NCBI GenBank assembly: GCA_947044365.1
Contig: OX345641.1
Span: forward strand, 5,054,460-5,118,459
Direction: 5' to 3'
DNA length: 64,000 nucleotides
DNA from: Petrosia ficiformis
Taxonomy: Eukaryota; Porifera; Demospongiae; Haplosclerida; Petrosiidae
The notes under the pieces were generated by a model that had not been told where the DNA came from, did not search any database, and saw only the letters and a program-made list of their open reading frames with translations. Of the stretch, positions 40,201-50,969 are shown piece after piece. Within the stretch, counting starts at the first letter, position 1; each line of letters begins with the position of its first letter. The position numbers were made by a program, and so were the translations under genes.

Positions 40201-41345
40201 CGTGTATAGCTTAGTAGTTAGATAGACAGAGAGATAGACAGAGAGATACTAAATACAATGATTTAATGTATAGAAAAATAGATAGATATGCAGATAGGTA
40301 GATATGTAGATAGGTTCACAAATATGTTGATAGATAGGTAGGCAGATTGTTAGATAGGTAGATATGTAGACATGTAGACAGGTAGACATGTAAACAGGTA
40401 GACAGGTAGATCGGTAGATATGTAGATAAGTAGATATGTAGATAGGTAGATAGGTAGATATGTAGATACGCAGATAGGCAGATAGGCCGATAGTTTGATA
40501 CGTAGATAGGTTGACAGGTAGACAGGTAGACAGGTAGACAGATAGACAGGTAAACATTTAGATATGTAGAAAGGTAGACAGATATATAGATAAATAAATA
40601 GATAGATAGATAGAGAGATATACAAAAAGGTAGATAGATAGATAGATATATAGATAGATAGATAGGTATATAGATAGGTAGATAGTATTATTGATAGTGA
40701 CTTACCTACAAATTTATTTTGATACATATGTAAGAGATCAATACATATAGTTAGATACGTATATAGCTTAGTATTTACACACACAGACAGATACATGTGT
40801 CGTTAGATAAATAGATAGATTAGATAGATAGATAGGTATGTAGATTGGTAGGAGGTAGATAGGTTGTTAGGTAAAAAGGTAGATAAATAGAGAGGTAGCA
40901 TTGTAAAGAGATAGAGAGGTAGAGAGTTAGAGAGGTGGAGAGTTAGAGAGTTAGAGAGTTAGAGTGGTAGAAAAGTAGAGAGGTAGATAGGCAGATAGGT
41001 AGATAGGTAGATTGTTATATTGGTAGATTGTTAAATAGGTAGATACTTAGATATATGGAAAGGTTGATAGGTAGATAGGTATATATGTAGACAGTTAGAC
41101 AGGTAGACAAGTAGACAGATAGACAGTTAGACAGGTAGACAAGTAGACAGGTAGAGAGGTAGACAGGTAGACATGTAGACAGTTAGATAGGTAGATAGGT
41201 AGATAGGCAGATAGGTAGATAGGTAGGTAGGTAAATAACTAGTTAGGTTGATAGTTAGATATGTAGATGTGTAGATAGCTATAGAGGTAGATAGGCACGT
41301 ATGTAGAAAGGTTGATAGGTAGATAGGTAGATGGGTAGGTAGTTA
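40200..41345 (+). repeat. 8-bp TAGATAGG/TAGACAGG repeat, first block
   Basis: Octamer-period repeats (TAGATAGG, TAGACAGG, TAGAGAGG variants), interrupted at about 40,560-40,860 by GATA tracts and one copy of the conserved core. Confidence 0.85.
40691..40760 (+). repeat. Conserved microsatellite core, copy 3
   Basis: CTTACCTACAAATTTA, then TTTTGATACATATGTAAGAG and ATCAATACATA. Confidence 0.8.
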
Positions 41346-41377
41346 GATATGTAGGTAAGTAGTCAGATAGATATATA

Positions 41378-41550
41378 GACAGACAGAGAGACAGACAGAA
41401 GGACGGAGGGTTGGATGGAAGGACGGGAGGAAGGACAAACGAAAGGAGGGGCGATTGTGCGCTTGAGCGGTCAGACGGACGGACGGAAGGACGGACGGAC
41501 AGAAGCAAGGATGGTAGGACGGAAGGACAGAGGAATGGAAAGAGAGACGG
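41378..41550 (+). repeat. GGAC/GGAAGGAC-rich tract, copy 2
   Basis: Second copy of the tract at 39,378, offset about 2,020 at the AGGGGCGATT landmark (41,447). A GATA tract and a conserved core (41,711) follow in the same order as in copy 1. Confidence 0.85.
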
Positions 41551-41606
41551 ATAGATAGATAGATAGATAGATAGATAAATATATAGATCGATAGATGGAT
41601 AGATGG

Positions 41607-41638
<32 letters not shown>

Positions 41639-41710
41639 ATAGATAGATAGATAGATATATAGATGGATAGATAGATATATAGTTAGAAAGATATATAGAT
41701 AGATACAAAT

Positions 41711-41756
41711 AATGATAGATACATACCTACAATTTTAGATTGATATATATGTAAGA
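41711..41756 (+). repeat. Conserved microsatellite core, copy 4
   Basis: TACATACCTACAATTTTAGA, then TTGATATATATGTAAGA. Confidence 0.8.
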
Positions 41757-41759
41757 TAG

Positions 41760-42890
41760 GTAGATACGTAGATAGATATATAGGCAGATAGTTAGATATG
41801 TAGCTAGGTAGCTAGGTAGATATGTAGAGTGGTAGAGAGATAGATAGTTAGATATGTAGATAGGTAGATAGGTAGATAGGTAGATAGGTAGAGAGGTTGA
41901 TAGGTAGATAGGTAAATATGTACGTATGTAGATAGTTAGATGAGGTAGAGGGGTTATTGTGTAGGTGGGTACGAATTGTTGAATCGATCGATGAATGGAT
42001 GGACGGATGGATGGATGGATATATATGTAGATAGGTAGATAGGTAGATAGGTAGATATGTTCATAGGTAGATAGATAAATATGTTCATAGTTAAAGAGGT
42101 AAATAGGTTGATAGATACACAGTTAGACAGGTAGACAGGTAGAGAGTTAGACCGGCAGACAGGCAGACAGGTAGACATGTAGACAAGTAGGTAGAGAGGT
42201 AGATAGGTAGATAGGTAGACAGGTAGATAGGTAGATAGGTAGATAGGATGATAGGTAGATAGGTAGATAGTTAGATAGGTAGATAGATTGATAGGTAGAT
42301 ACGTAGATAGGTAGATAGGTAGATAGGTTGATAGGTAAATAGGTAGATAGTTAGATAGGTAGATAGGTAGATAGTTAGATAGGTAGATATCTAAATAGGC
42401 AGATAGGTAGATAGGCAGACTGGTATATAGGTATATCGGTATATATGTAGGTATGTAGATAGGTAGATAGGTAAATAGATAGATAGGTAGATAGGTAGAT
42501 ACGCAGATAGGCATAGAGTTAGATAGGTAGATATGCAGACATGTAGACAGCTAGACACGTAGACACGTAGACATGTAAACATTTAGACAGGTAGACATGT
42601 AGACAGATAACCAAATAAAGAGAGAGACAGGTAGACAGGTAGACAGGTAGATAGGTAGATAGGTAGATAGTTAGATAGGTAGATATCTAGATAGGCAGAT
42701 AGGTAGATAGGTAGATTGGTAGATAGGTAGATACGAAGATAGGCAGATAGGCAGAAGGCAGATAGGCAGTTAGTTTGATAGATAGATATGTAGACAAGTA
42801 GACAGGTAGTCACGTAGAGAGGTAGACAGGTAGATATATAGACAGGTAGACAGGTAAACCGTTAGACAGGTAGAAGTGAGACAGATAGAT
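41760..42890 (+). repeat. 8-bp TAGATAGG/TAGACAGG repeat, second block
   Basis: Over 1 kb of octamer-period repeats with TAGATAGG, TAGACAGG and TATATAGG variants, interrupted at about 41,950-42,020 by a GGAT-type patch. Confidence 0.87.
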
Positions 42891-42925
42891 AGATATATAG
42901 AAAAATAGATAAATAGATAGAGTTA

Positions 42926-42970
42926 AAGATAGATACATACCTCCCATTTTAGATTGATACATATAAAAGG
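42926..42970 (+). repeat. Conserved microsatellite core, copy 5
   Basis: TACATACCTCCCATTTTAGA, then TTGATACATATAAAAGG. Confidence 0.78.
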
Positions 42971-43257
42971 TAGGTAGATACGTAAATAGATAGATAGTTA
43001 GGTAGGTAGATATGTAGATAGGTAGATAGGTAGATAGCTAGATAGCTAGAGCAGTTGATAGTTAGATAAGTAGATATGTAGATATGTATATAGGTAGAGG
43101 GGTTAACGGGTAGATGAGTACGTGGGTAGATGAATAGATGGATGAATGGATGAATGGATGGACGGATGGATGGATAGATGGAGGGATGTATGGATGGCAT
43201 CATGGATCTATGCACAGATGTGTTGGTGGGTGGATAGATAGATAGACAGATAGATAA

Positions 43258-43289
<32 letters not shown>

Positions 43290-43290
43290 G

Positions 43291-43350
43291 GATATTGATA
43301 GTTATATAGCTACAAATTTAGGTTGATACATATGTAAGATATCAATAAAT
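43291..43350 (+). repeat. Conserved microsatellite core, copy 6
   Basis: TAGCTACAAATTTAGG, then TTGATACATATGTAAGA and TATCAATAAATTTAGA. Confidence 0.78.
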
Positions 43351-43501
43351 TTAGATAGATACATATATAGCTATATAAACAGACAGATACATACTTCGTT
43401 ACAAAAATATATAGATTAGATAAATAGATAGATAAATAAATAGGTAGATAGGTAGGTGGGTAGATAGAGAGATATAGAGATAGAGAGATAGATGAATACC
43501 T

Positions 43502-44110
43502 TGACAGGATAGACAAGATAGACAGGATAGACAGGATAGACAGGAATGACAGGATAGACAGGATAGACATGATAGACACAATTGACAGGATAGACAATAT
43601 AGATATGGTACACATGCAGGATAGACAGGATAGACAGGATTGGCTTTGTAGAAAAGATAGACAGGATAAACAAGGTACACATGCAGGATAGACTGGAGGG
43701 ACAGGATAGAATGGATAGATATGGTAGACAGGATAGTCAAGATAGACAGGATAGACAGGATAAAGAGGATTGACAGGATACACAAGATAAACTATATAGA
43801 CAGGATGGTAATGATAGACAGGATATACAGGATAGAAAAGATAAAAAGTAAAGACAGCATAGACAGGATAGTCATGATAGACAGGATAGACAGGATAGGC
43901 AGCATAGACAAGATCGACAGTATAGACAATATAGACAGAGTAAAATTGGAGTATAGACAGTATAGAGAGGATAGACAGGATAGACAAGACAAACCGGAGA
44001 GACAGGATAGACAAGACAACCGGATAGACAGGATCGACAAGATTGACAGGATAGACAAGATATACAGGATAGACAGGATAGTCAAGATTGAGAGGATAGA
44101 CAGGATAGAC
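43502..44110 (+). repeat. 9-bp GACAGGATA repeat
   Basis: About 600 bp of imperfect nonamer GACAGGATA, with AAGATA, TACAGG and similar variants. A period divisible by three leaves it open in both directions (Asp-Arg-Ile on +, Leu-Ser-Ile-type on -), which explains the overlapping open frames. No gene is inferred. Confidence 0.93.
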
Positions 44111-44290
44111 AGGACATATATACATATACAGATAAATGGATACGTCAAGAGATTCATAAGTACATATGTAGAAACAGACAAACGAACAGACAGAGAAACA
44201 CTCTGACTGACAGGCAAACAGTCAGACAGACTGATATATAGAGAAAAATAGAGTTAGAAATTCGACAGATAGATATATAGATAGATACAA
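44107..44290 (+). repeat. Direct repeat flanking the AT-rich island, left copy
   Basis: ATATACATATACAGATAAAT, GATACGT, AATTCATAA-type and CAGACAAAC motifs, then AGAGAAAAATAG and AGATAGATAC, occur in the same order at 50,081-50,236 on the right side of the island. Confidence 0.82.
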
Positions 44291-44714
44291 AAATACAATA
44301 ATTGATAGAACCTGATTAATATAAATAGATATACTATTGGATGGATGGATGGATGGATGAATGGGCATTTCATTTAATGAATGGATGAAAGTTTGAATGA
44401 ATGGATGGAAGAATGGAGAGATGGATGGATGGATAGATCGATAGATACATAGACAATAAATGTTTAGATACGTAAATAGGTAGATAGATAGAATGATAGT
44501 TAGAGAATTAGATGGAAAAATAGATAGCACACTATATAAATCGATAGATAGATATATATGAAGAATAATTGTGTAGATAATTGTGTACATAAGAATTAGA
44601 TCCATAGATAAATACATGCTTAGGTAAAGGGATATAAATAAATACAGGTTTATAAGGAAAGATAGATATATACAGTATGCCCTCACCAATTTGAACAGCT
44701 TTACATCAAATCAA

Positions 44715-45240
44715 TGTCTTCTCGTTGAGTCGTCTGGCGGATTCCACTTGTGTCTGGAGGATTCTGGAGTGGTCAATAGGAGTACATAATTAACAATTAA
44801 CCTAATTTTGGGAATAACTAAACATACTCTAGAGGGATTTACATTAATATTGAATGAATATGCGTACGAATGAGGGAGGAGCAATCAAATAGAATACATA
44901 ATATTATTCACTTACTGAATAGAACTCGTAATATTAGCTACAGTTAACTTGTGGAAACATTCACATGACTGAGAAATTTAACTTTGGTAATGAACTAAAC
45001 ATGTTATACAGTTCATATGTGCTTAGGTGAAACCTGCATTACATAATTCCCAATACTAACTGAGCAAATGTTTGGACGTTAATCTTTAGAAGAAAGGGGG
45101 GAAAGGCTAAAATACGTATGTTAGTTCAAATCTAAACATGTTAATAGTGATTTGTGATAATAATAGATGAACGACTGAAGAGCGGGGGATGGAAATTCAT
45201 AGGTTTTGAAACTTACTGAGAAATTGTTATGAAAACACTA
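44715..45240 (+). repeat. Island duplication, copy 1 (pairs with 48,800-49,285)
   Basis: GAGTCGTCTGGCGGATT, GTCTGGAGGATTCTGGAG, GGAGTACATAATTAAC, AACTAAACAT and AACTTACTGAG appear here in the same order as in 48,800-49,285, with offsets of 4,050-4,087. The divergence is substantial, indicating an old duplication. Confidence 0.75.
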
Positions 45241-45724
45241 TACTTGAGGTGCTATATTTGAGTACTAAATAATGTTCTATCAAATCCCTTCCTTGTACTC
45301 ATATTTTAAACAATATTAGAAAGCATACGAAGGAAGGTCTTTGAAGTGACAGTATTCAGAATTAACCTGACCTCTACGGAGGACCTGGAGTGTGGAACAA
45401 ATATTAACTAACATGACTTCAACAGCTCACTCTATAAAATACAATTTCCACTCTGAATGTGTAATGTCACCCTTAGTAGCTATCTACAGAATGGGAATAG
45501 AATGTTGGACATATACATTGTAAAATTGCTAGTATCAGTTGAAAGTCCTCAGAAACATTGTAGAAAGGATTTCATTTTTAACACAGCCAGTACATTCTAG
45601 TAAGAGAAAATGGAGTTACATTTTAATGAAAACTCACAGGTTTAATTCTCAATCAGCAATCACTATCAAATATATCTCTCTCATTTTAAAAAGTCCATCT
45701 GAACAATGAACACACCCACCATTT

Positions 45725-45905
45725 TCAGTTAATTAATAATAGTTATTGGTAAAATTAATTAACTAGTAACAGTAATAAACTAATTAATTTTATTACTTCA
45801 CTGTTTAATTAACAGTTTAAGTAATGATATAAATAATTAAACTATCAATAAATTAGTATTTAATTACTTATTAACTATAGATAATTACTGTTGATAAAAT
45901 TAAAA
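45725..45905. other. Very AT-rich TTAATTA tract
   Basis: About 180 bp dominated by TTAATTA, ATTAATT and TAATAATTA words, with few G or C bases. Tracts of this type can act as unwinding or matrix-attachment sites in eukaryotes, but nothing here proves a function. Confidence 0.6.
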
Positions 45906-46024
45906 GATTTCATATTATGAACACATAGAGTATCACGCATTATTAAAAGTATGTCGAGAATGAGAACTACTCTGCAGCGTCGTTCCACAGCTAGAATATA
46001 GCAACCTCTTGTAAATATAAACTG

Positions 46025-46270
46025 TGCGAGAACAGGAAGAACTACCAAGAACTGCAAAGAAGTACCAAGAACTACCAAGAACTACAAGAACTACAAGAAA
46101 TAAAAGAACTACAAGATCACGAGAACTACTACGACATAAATAATATTGTCAACTAAACTACGAAGAACTACAAGAACTACCAAGAACTACCAAAAACCTT
46201 CAAGAAATACCAACAACTACAAGAACTACCAAGAACTAAGAATTACATATCACATTAGAAGAACTACAAA
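46025..46270 (+). repeat. Imperfect AAGAACTACC minisatellite
   Basis: Repeats of AAGAACTAC(C) with period 9-10 bp, interspersed with non-repeat bases. Isolated AAGAACTA words reappear near 48,130. Confidence 0.8.
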
Positions 46271-46299
46271 TACATATTAAATGTGTATGAAAAACATAA

Positions 46300-47530
46300 A
46301 ATGACTCACTTACCAATAAAGATTCCTCTCTGAAACTGTGCACGCACGAGGTAACTCACTGCGCCTAAGATACTATACTTGGGAGTAACAAAATACATTA
46401 TATATGGGATTTATAATTGTGATGAATGAAGGAATATACAAACAATGGAAGAGTGTTTGACAGTATACAAAACTTACGACACAAACCATTATGTATTTAC
46501 AAGAAACGATGTTATCAAATTTTGAACAAAAAGCGATCACTCATGTTTGAGTAAATGGACCGCACCTATGAAAGATAACTTGTGTAAAAGTAAACATATA
46601 TAATGCTACATCTCCAGATATAATGAGTACATGAATGGTGGAACGGGCTACATTAACTTATACAACTACTTAGTAAAATAAATATAATTATATAAAGAAA
46701 CTTAACTTGAATGAAGTCTAAGCATAAGAATCGGTCCACTACACCTGGCATCGACCTAAAACCTAACTTGGGAAGCAAATTCAACATATTAACTAGTGCA
46801 ATTTTATTTATAATTATTGAACGAATATACAAATGATGGAAGAGTGCTTGATGGTATACAAAACTTACCACATTAACCCAAAAAACTACCTTGTATTCAT
46901 AACAAATGTCTTAAGAGAGATCCTGAACTTGTGATTTGAAAAAAAATCATTGCTAAACTCAGTTTGTGAACACAAACAGATCACTGTTTCTTGAGGAAAT
47001 AGATCACTCCTATGAAATGAAACTTGAAGGAAAAATAAACATATATAATACTGCATTTACATTTATATTGGCTATATGAATGGTGGAATGGGCTACTGAA
47101 AATTATATGACTACTGAGTAAAACTAATGATAACAACGTATAAATCAACTTAACTGGAGTGACATCAAACTGAAAGAACAAAGAACCATCGCACCACTAC
47201 AACTTGCATCGACCTAAGAACCTAACTTTGGAAACAAATTAAAAACATGAAGTAGTGCACTTGTGTTATAATGAATGAATGAATATGCAAATGATGGAAG
47301 TGATTTGGATTGGTATATACACGTAAATTACGGCACCAAACAAATAACTCTATTGCAGAGTAAAATTACATGGAGCGAAAATGAGAAATACCTCAAACTG
47401 TGTACACAATGAAATCAGTCCTCATCGAACAAATGGACTCCTCCTATGAAACAGAACTTGCGGATATAGTAAACATTAAATACTGCATTTACAATTGTAA
47501 TCAGTACATGAATGATGGAAAGGATTACAT
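46300..47530 (+). repeat. Diverged tandem repeat of about 195-250 bp
   Basis: The core (ATTTATAATTNTAATGAATG type, then GGAAGAGTG or GGTGGAATGGGCTAC) lies at about 46,407, 46,601, 46,799, 47,051, 47,257 and 47,482, at spacings of 194, 198, 252, 206 and 225 bp. Alternate copies resemble each other most, for example CCTATGAAA...AACTTG at 46,565, 47,009 and 47,443, implying a dimer of about 440 bp. Further isolated copies occur near 44,841, 45,148, 48,440, 48,912 and 49,394. Confidence 0.78.
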
Positions 47531-48164
47531 AATCTAGTTAATCTCATACGCTTACCAAGTAAGGTTCTTGATGAGAACAGGTAAATTAACTTAGAAACTG
47601 AATACTGGAGTCTGCATAAGTGACGTAAAGAATGCAGGATAGATTGTTTGGGAGACTCGCAACTGTAATGTACAGAACTTAAATGTCTGTAGGTTGGAAA
47701 ATTGACAAGGTTGACTGGAGACTGGAGATAAGACAAGACAGACGACTAGTGATTTCACATGTTTAGGCAATGGAGATTTCACAAACAATGAGAGTGATAA
47801 TTCAAATAGAAACCTCCAGATTTGACGATAATGGAGCATGGAACCAGCACTCTTCCCGTGAATGTAGACAACCGAATTAGTTAGACATAATTGATGACAC
47901 TTGACACTTGAAATGAATGGGTGAGAATAATTCTGAACATTGATGAGACTTGTAGTTGGAGTCATTACGAGCATTCTTCAGCGGAATTCTTATTAATGAA
48001 TATCAGCATGTCTTAACTTCTTCTTCACAATAGTAGTGCCTATGAGATGTAAGAAATAATTAAAATTAACGGTCTTACAAATTATCTTATAGTGTAATTC
48101 TACAAGACAAGAATATTTTCCTATCTAGCAAGAACAAGAACTATGAGGAACTAATACTATAACC

Positions 48165-48245
48165 GAGAAAGAAGACGTTGGTATACTACAAGTCTATCAA
48201 GTAGTTTCACTACAATCAAGAAAGAAGACGTTGATATATTACAAG
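48165..48245 (+). repeat. Short local duplication (AAAGAAGACGTTG)
   Basis: GAGAAAGAAGACGTTGGTAT and AAGAAAGAAGACGTTGATAT occur 52 bp apart, each followed by ACTACAAG or ATTACAAG. Confidence 0.8.
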
Positions 48246-48799
48246 ATCACTGTACTAAATCTCCTTTAAGTCTCAATTGATGAATGAAATACACATATTG
48301 ATGATATGATTTGAATAAAGAATGAATTATATGTGAAAGGTGGAATAACTCACGTATTACAACATCACTCCATTTTGTGTCGATTGGAATGATGAAACCT
48401 ACACAAGTAACCTGGTGAAAAGGAACAAACCAAATGAAATGTGCGTTTATAATTGTAATCATTGAATGATTAAACGAGCGTTGGAGTACCAAGCAATTAT
48501 AATACATAAATTTATGCGCATACTCATCATATCAGACAAAAAATTAATGTGACTAGAAATGGGTTGCAAGTACTCATGAAGGGACTTCATTATGAGTCGC
48601 CTAAATGATTAGTCCGGAGTACATCATGAAGAGGGATGAGAATTCGAAGATATAATTAAAATTTTAGCTGTAGAAAAAAGGAGATTGGAGTAATCATCAA
48701 CAGTCACAAGAATTCATAAAGATCCATGAATACTCACAATGATTTGTCAAGAGGAGTAATCACTACAATATAGGAGTCAGGGGGAGGAGTCATCAACAG

Positions 48800-49285
48800 G
48801 ATTCTTCATGCGGAGTCATCTGTTGGATTAAGCTAATGTGTGGAGGAATTTGGAGGAGTGAATGGGAGTACATCATTAACCTAACATGGGAAAGAACTAA
48901 ACATGTTGTAGAGTGAGTTTATATTGATTGAATATACATATGAATGTGGGGAGGAATGAGATTTTGGAATTTGCAATTTAGAATTCCTATCATGATCTAC
49001 AGCTAATTTGCAAACCAATTCACAGCACTCTGAAATCTACTCATTTATAAGTATAGTGATTATATGAAATGTGTACAATACATGATTAGCTATACTAAAC
49101 TAGTGAATCCCTCAAGTAAAAGTTTACTTGGAACTAACTTGGGGAGAGAGACATAATAAAATGTAAGTTAGTGGAAAACTAATCCTGTTTGACAGTGACT
49201 TTACGATAGTGACTACATATATGAAACTTAGTACTATTGAGTGAGGAATTTTAATTTCCTAACTTACTGAGTATTTGTCTTTAAA
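48800..49285 (+). repeat. Island duplication, copy 2
   Basis: Partner of 44,715-45,240, sharing the GAGTCATCTGTTGGATT, GGAGTACATCATTAACC, AACTAAACATG and AACTTACTGAG landmarks in order. Confidence 0.75.
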
Positions 49286-49730
49286 TCACCAATTTTTGAG
49301 AGATTTAAACCAGCCGGAGGAACAATAAATCCTTTCATAGAAAAGGGACAATAATTAAATAACTGAAGTTTAAGGAAAACTAAACATGTTAACGAGTGCA
49401 TTTATTATTATAATGAATTAATCTATGATCGAGGGGAATAAAATCTCGTAAACAGAGTATTAACAACAAATAAAATTTGCTGAAGTTCATCTGCTAAATG
49501 TAACGTACCAGAAATAAGAAGCAACTCAAATAATAAAATAACAGTCTCAAATCAGTGTGCAATGCATTCATTCTATCTCACAAGACAAGAATATATTTAT
49601 AACTAGTGAGCACCTAAGAACAATTAACAAGGAAATATTATGTTATTAACCAGAAAGTGGTATGTTGAAAGACGGGTAAGTAGGTAGGTATGTAGGATGG
49701 CAGTTAGGTAAAGCTTCAAATTTGGGATTC

Positions 49731-49812
49731 AGTGTTTAGGGTTTTTGCTTTTGGGCTTAGTGTTTAGTGCTTACGTTTTACTGTTTTCTATTTAGGGTGT
49801 ACGTTTTAAGGA
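49731..49812 (+). repeat. Degenerate telomere-like tract
   Basis: GTGTTTAGGGTTTTT, then GTGTTTAGTGCTTACG and CTATTTAGGGTGTACG, spaced roughly 30 bp apart. Two exact TTTAGGG and several one-off words suggest a decayed heptamer array, but chance in a T/G-rich stretch is possible. Confidence 0.45.
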
Positions 49813-49903
49813 ATAGTGTGCAGGATTTGGGGATGAATGTATCAGAAACACAGATCAATAAATACAAAAATACATACATAAATACATACATAGATAAATA
49901 AGT

Positions 49904-49905
<2 letters not shown>

Positions 49906-49956
<51 letters not shown>
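49906..49956. repeat. TA dinucleotide microsatellite
   Basis: About 51 bp of uninterrupted alternating AT, preceded by ATACATA repeats. Confidence 0.98.
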
Positions 49957-49957
<1 letters not shown>

Positions 49958-50080
49958 CTACACAGAAAGAGAGACAAGTTGAGAGATAAAGAAATATATT
50001 CGTAGTAGACAAATAAAGCAATAGATAGGGAATTAAATGAATAAATAGATAGATATATAAATGCTATGATAAATATATAC

Positions 50081-50236
50081 ATATACAGATAAATAGATAC
50101 GTAATGAAATTCATAAATAGATAAGACAAACAGAAAGACAGACAAACAAAGAGAACGACAGACAAACAATCAGACAGGCAGAGATATAGAGAAAAAATAG
50201 GTAACAATTAAACACAGAGATAAATAGATAGATACC
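50081..50236 (+). repeat. Direct repeat flanking the AT-rich island, right copy
   Basis: Matches 44,107-44,290 in order and orientation: ATATACATATACAGATAAAT, GATACGT, AAATTCATAA, CAGACAAAC and AGAGAAAAAATAG. Confidence 0.82.
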
Positions 50237-50296
50237 ACAATAGAAAGATGGAGAGAACTTACATATATAGAGAGATAGACTAACCGATGTATGGAT

Positions 50297-50961
50297 GGAT
50301 GGACTCCTTATGTAATTCAGTGGACTCCTTATGGGTCCTAGTGGAATCCTAATTAATCCTAAAGGACTACTTATTGGTCCTTGTGGACTCTTATTGGAGT
50401 CCTCGTGGACTCCAATTGGGTCCTAGTGGACTCCTCATGGGATATAGTTGATTCCTAGTTAATGCTAATGAACTCCTAATGGGTCCTAGTGGAGTACTAA
50501 TTGGTCCTAGTGGACTCCTATTGTGTCCTAGTGGACTCCTATTCGGTCCTAGTGGACTCCTTATGGGTACTAGTGGACTCCTAAAGAGTCCTAGATGACT
50601 CCTAATCGGTCCTATTGGAGTCCTATTGGGTCCTATTGGACTCCTTATGGGTCCTATTGGACTCCTAATTGGACCTAGTGGACTCCTTATTTGTCCTAGT
50701 GGACTCCTATTTGGTCCTAGTGGACTCATTATGGGTCCTAGTAGACACCTAGTGGGTCCTGGTGGACTTGTAATGGGTCGTAGTGGACTGCTATTGGGTC
50801 CTAGTGGACTCCTAATTGGTCCTAGTTGACACATAATGGGTCCTAGTGGATTCCATTTGGGATCCAGTAGAATCATAATGGGTCATAGTGGACTCCTAAT
50901 GGGTCTTAATGGAGTCCTATTGGGTCCTAGCGGACTCCTTATGGGTCCTAGTGGAGTCCTT
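50297..50961 (+). repeat. 21-bp satellite, short forward segment right of the island
   Basis: About 31 monomers in the same orientation as the left block, beginning at a GGATGGATGGACTCC junction whose first monomer is degenerate. The GGATCC-AGTAGAATCATAATGG-type variant near its right end also occurs in the left block. Confidence 0.95.
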
Positions 50962-50969
50962 GTCCACTA
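50949..50969. other. Satellite orientation switch (inversion junction)
   Basis: The forward array ends in TAGTGGAGTCCTTG and the reversed array begins GTCCACTACTACCC. At the hinge TAGTGGA and TCCACTA form 7-bp inverted arms around GTCCTTG. All monomers to the left read forward and all to the right read reverse, and I see no other switch in the window. Confidence 0.92.

Larger units (their letters stand above)
39304..44690 (+). repeat. Composite microsatellite complex (GATA / TAGATAGG / GGAT / GGAC / GACAGGATA)
   Basis: About 5.4 kb of imperfect short tandem repeats begins where the satellite stops, after CTCCTAATGG. The + strand is rich in G and A and very poor in C throughout. Motifs alternate between tetramers, an octamer and a nonamer. 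Open reading frames on either strand (for example Ser-Ile-Tyr-Leu or Asp-Arg-Ile repeats) are products of the repeats. I see no gene in this stretch. Confidence 0.93.
44691..49690. repeat. AT-rich island of diverged medium-length repeats
   Basis: About 5 kb unrelated to the satellite or the microsatellites, AT-rich. I find no recognisable gene: the longest open frame is 127 codons (47,591-47,974, minus strand) and shows no domain I recognise. Much of the island consists of degraded copies of a repeat carrying the motif ATAATGAATGAATATACAAA followed by TGATGGAAGAGTG, plus an internal duplication about 4.1 kb apart. An exon with introns cannot be excluded by eye, but the internal repetition argues for old satellite or transposon remnants. 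Confidence 0.7.

Noticed and set aside
39827..42813. Minus-strand open frames rich in Ser, Tyr, Leu and Ile that look like membrane proteins
   Set aside because: They are translations of the GATA and TAGATAGG repeats. The apparent hydrophobicity comes from the repeat unit.
43310..44206. Overlapping open frames on both strands (up to 271 codons) with Leu-Ser-Ile or Asp-Arg-Ile repeats
   Set aside because: They follow directly from the 9-bp GACAGGATA repeat and adjoining GATA tracts. The composition is that of simple repeats.
47591..47974. 127-codon minus-strand open frame in the AT-rich island
   Set aside because: No recognisable domain, and it overlaps sequence made of diverged repeats. In 5 kb of such DNA a frame of this length can occur by chance.
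44691..49690. tRNA, rRNA or other structured RNA genes in the island
   Set aside because: I found no cloverleaf, A/B box pair or recognisable rRNA segment by eye; a covariance-model scan would be needed to exclude small RNAs fully.
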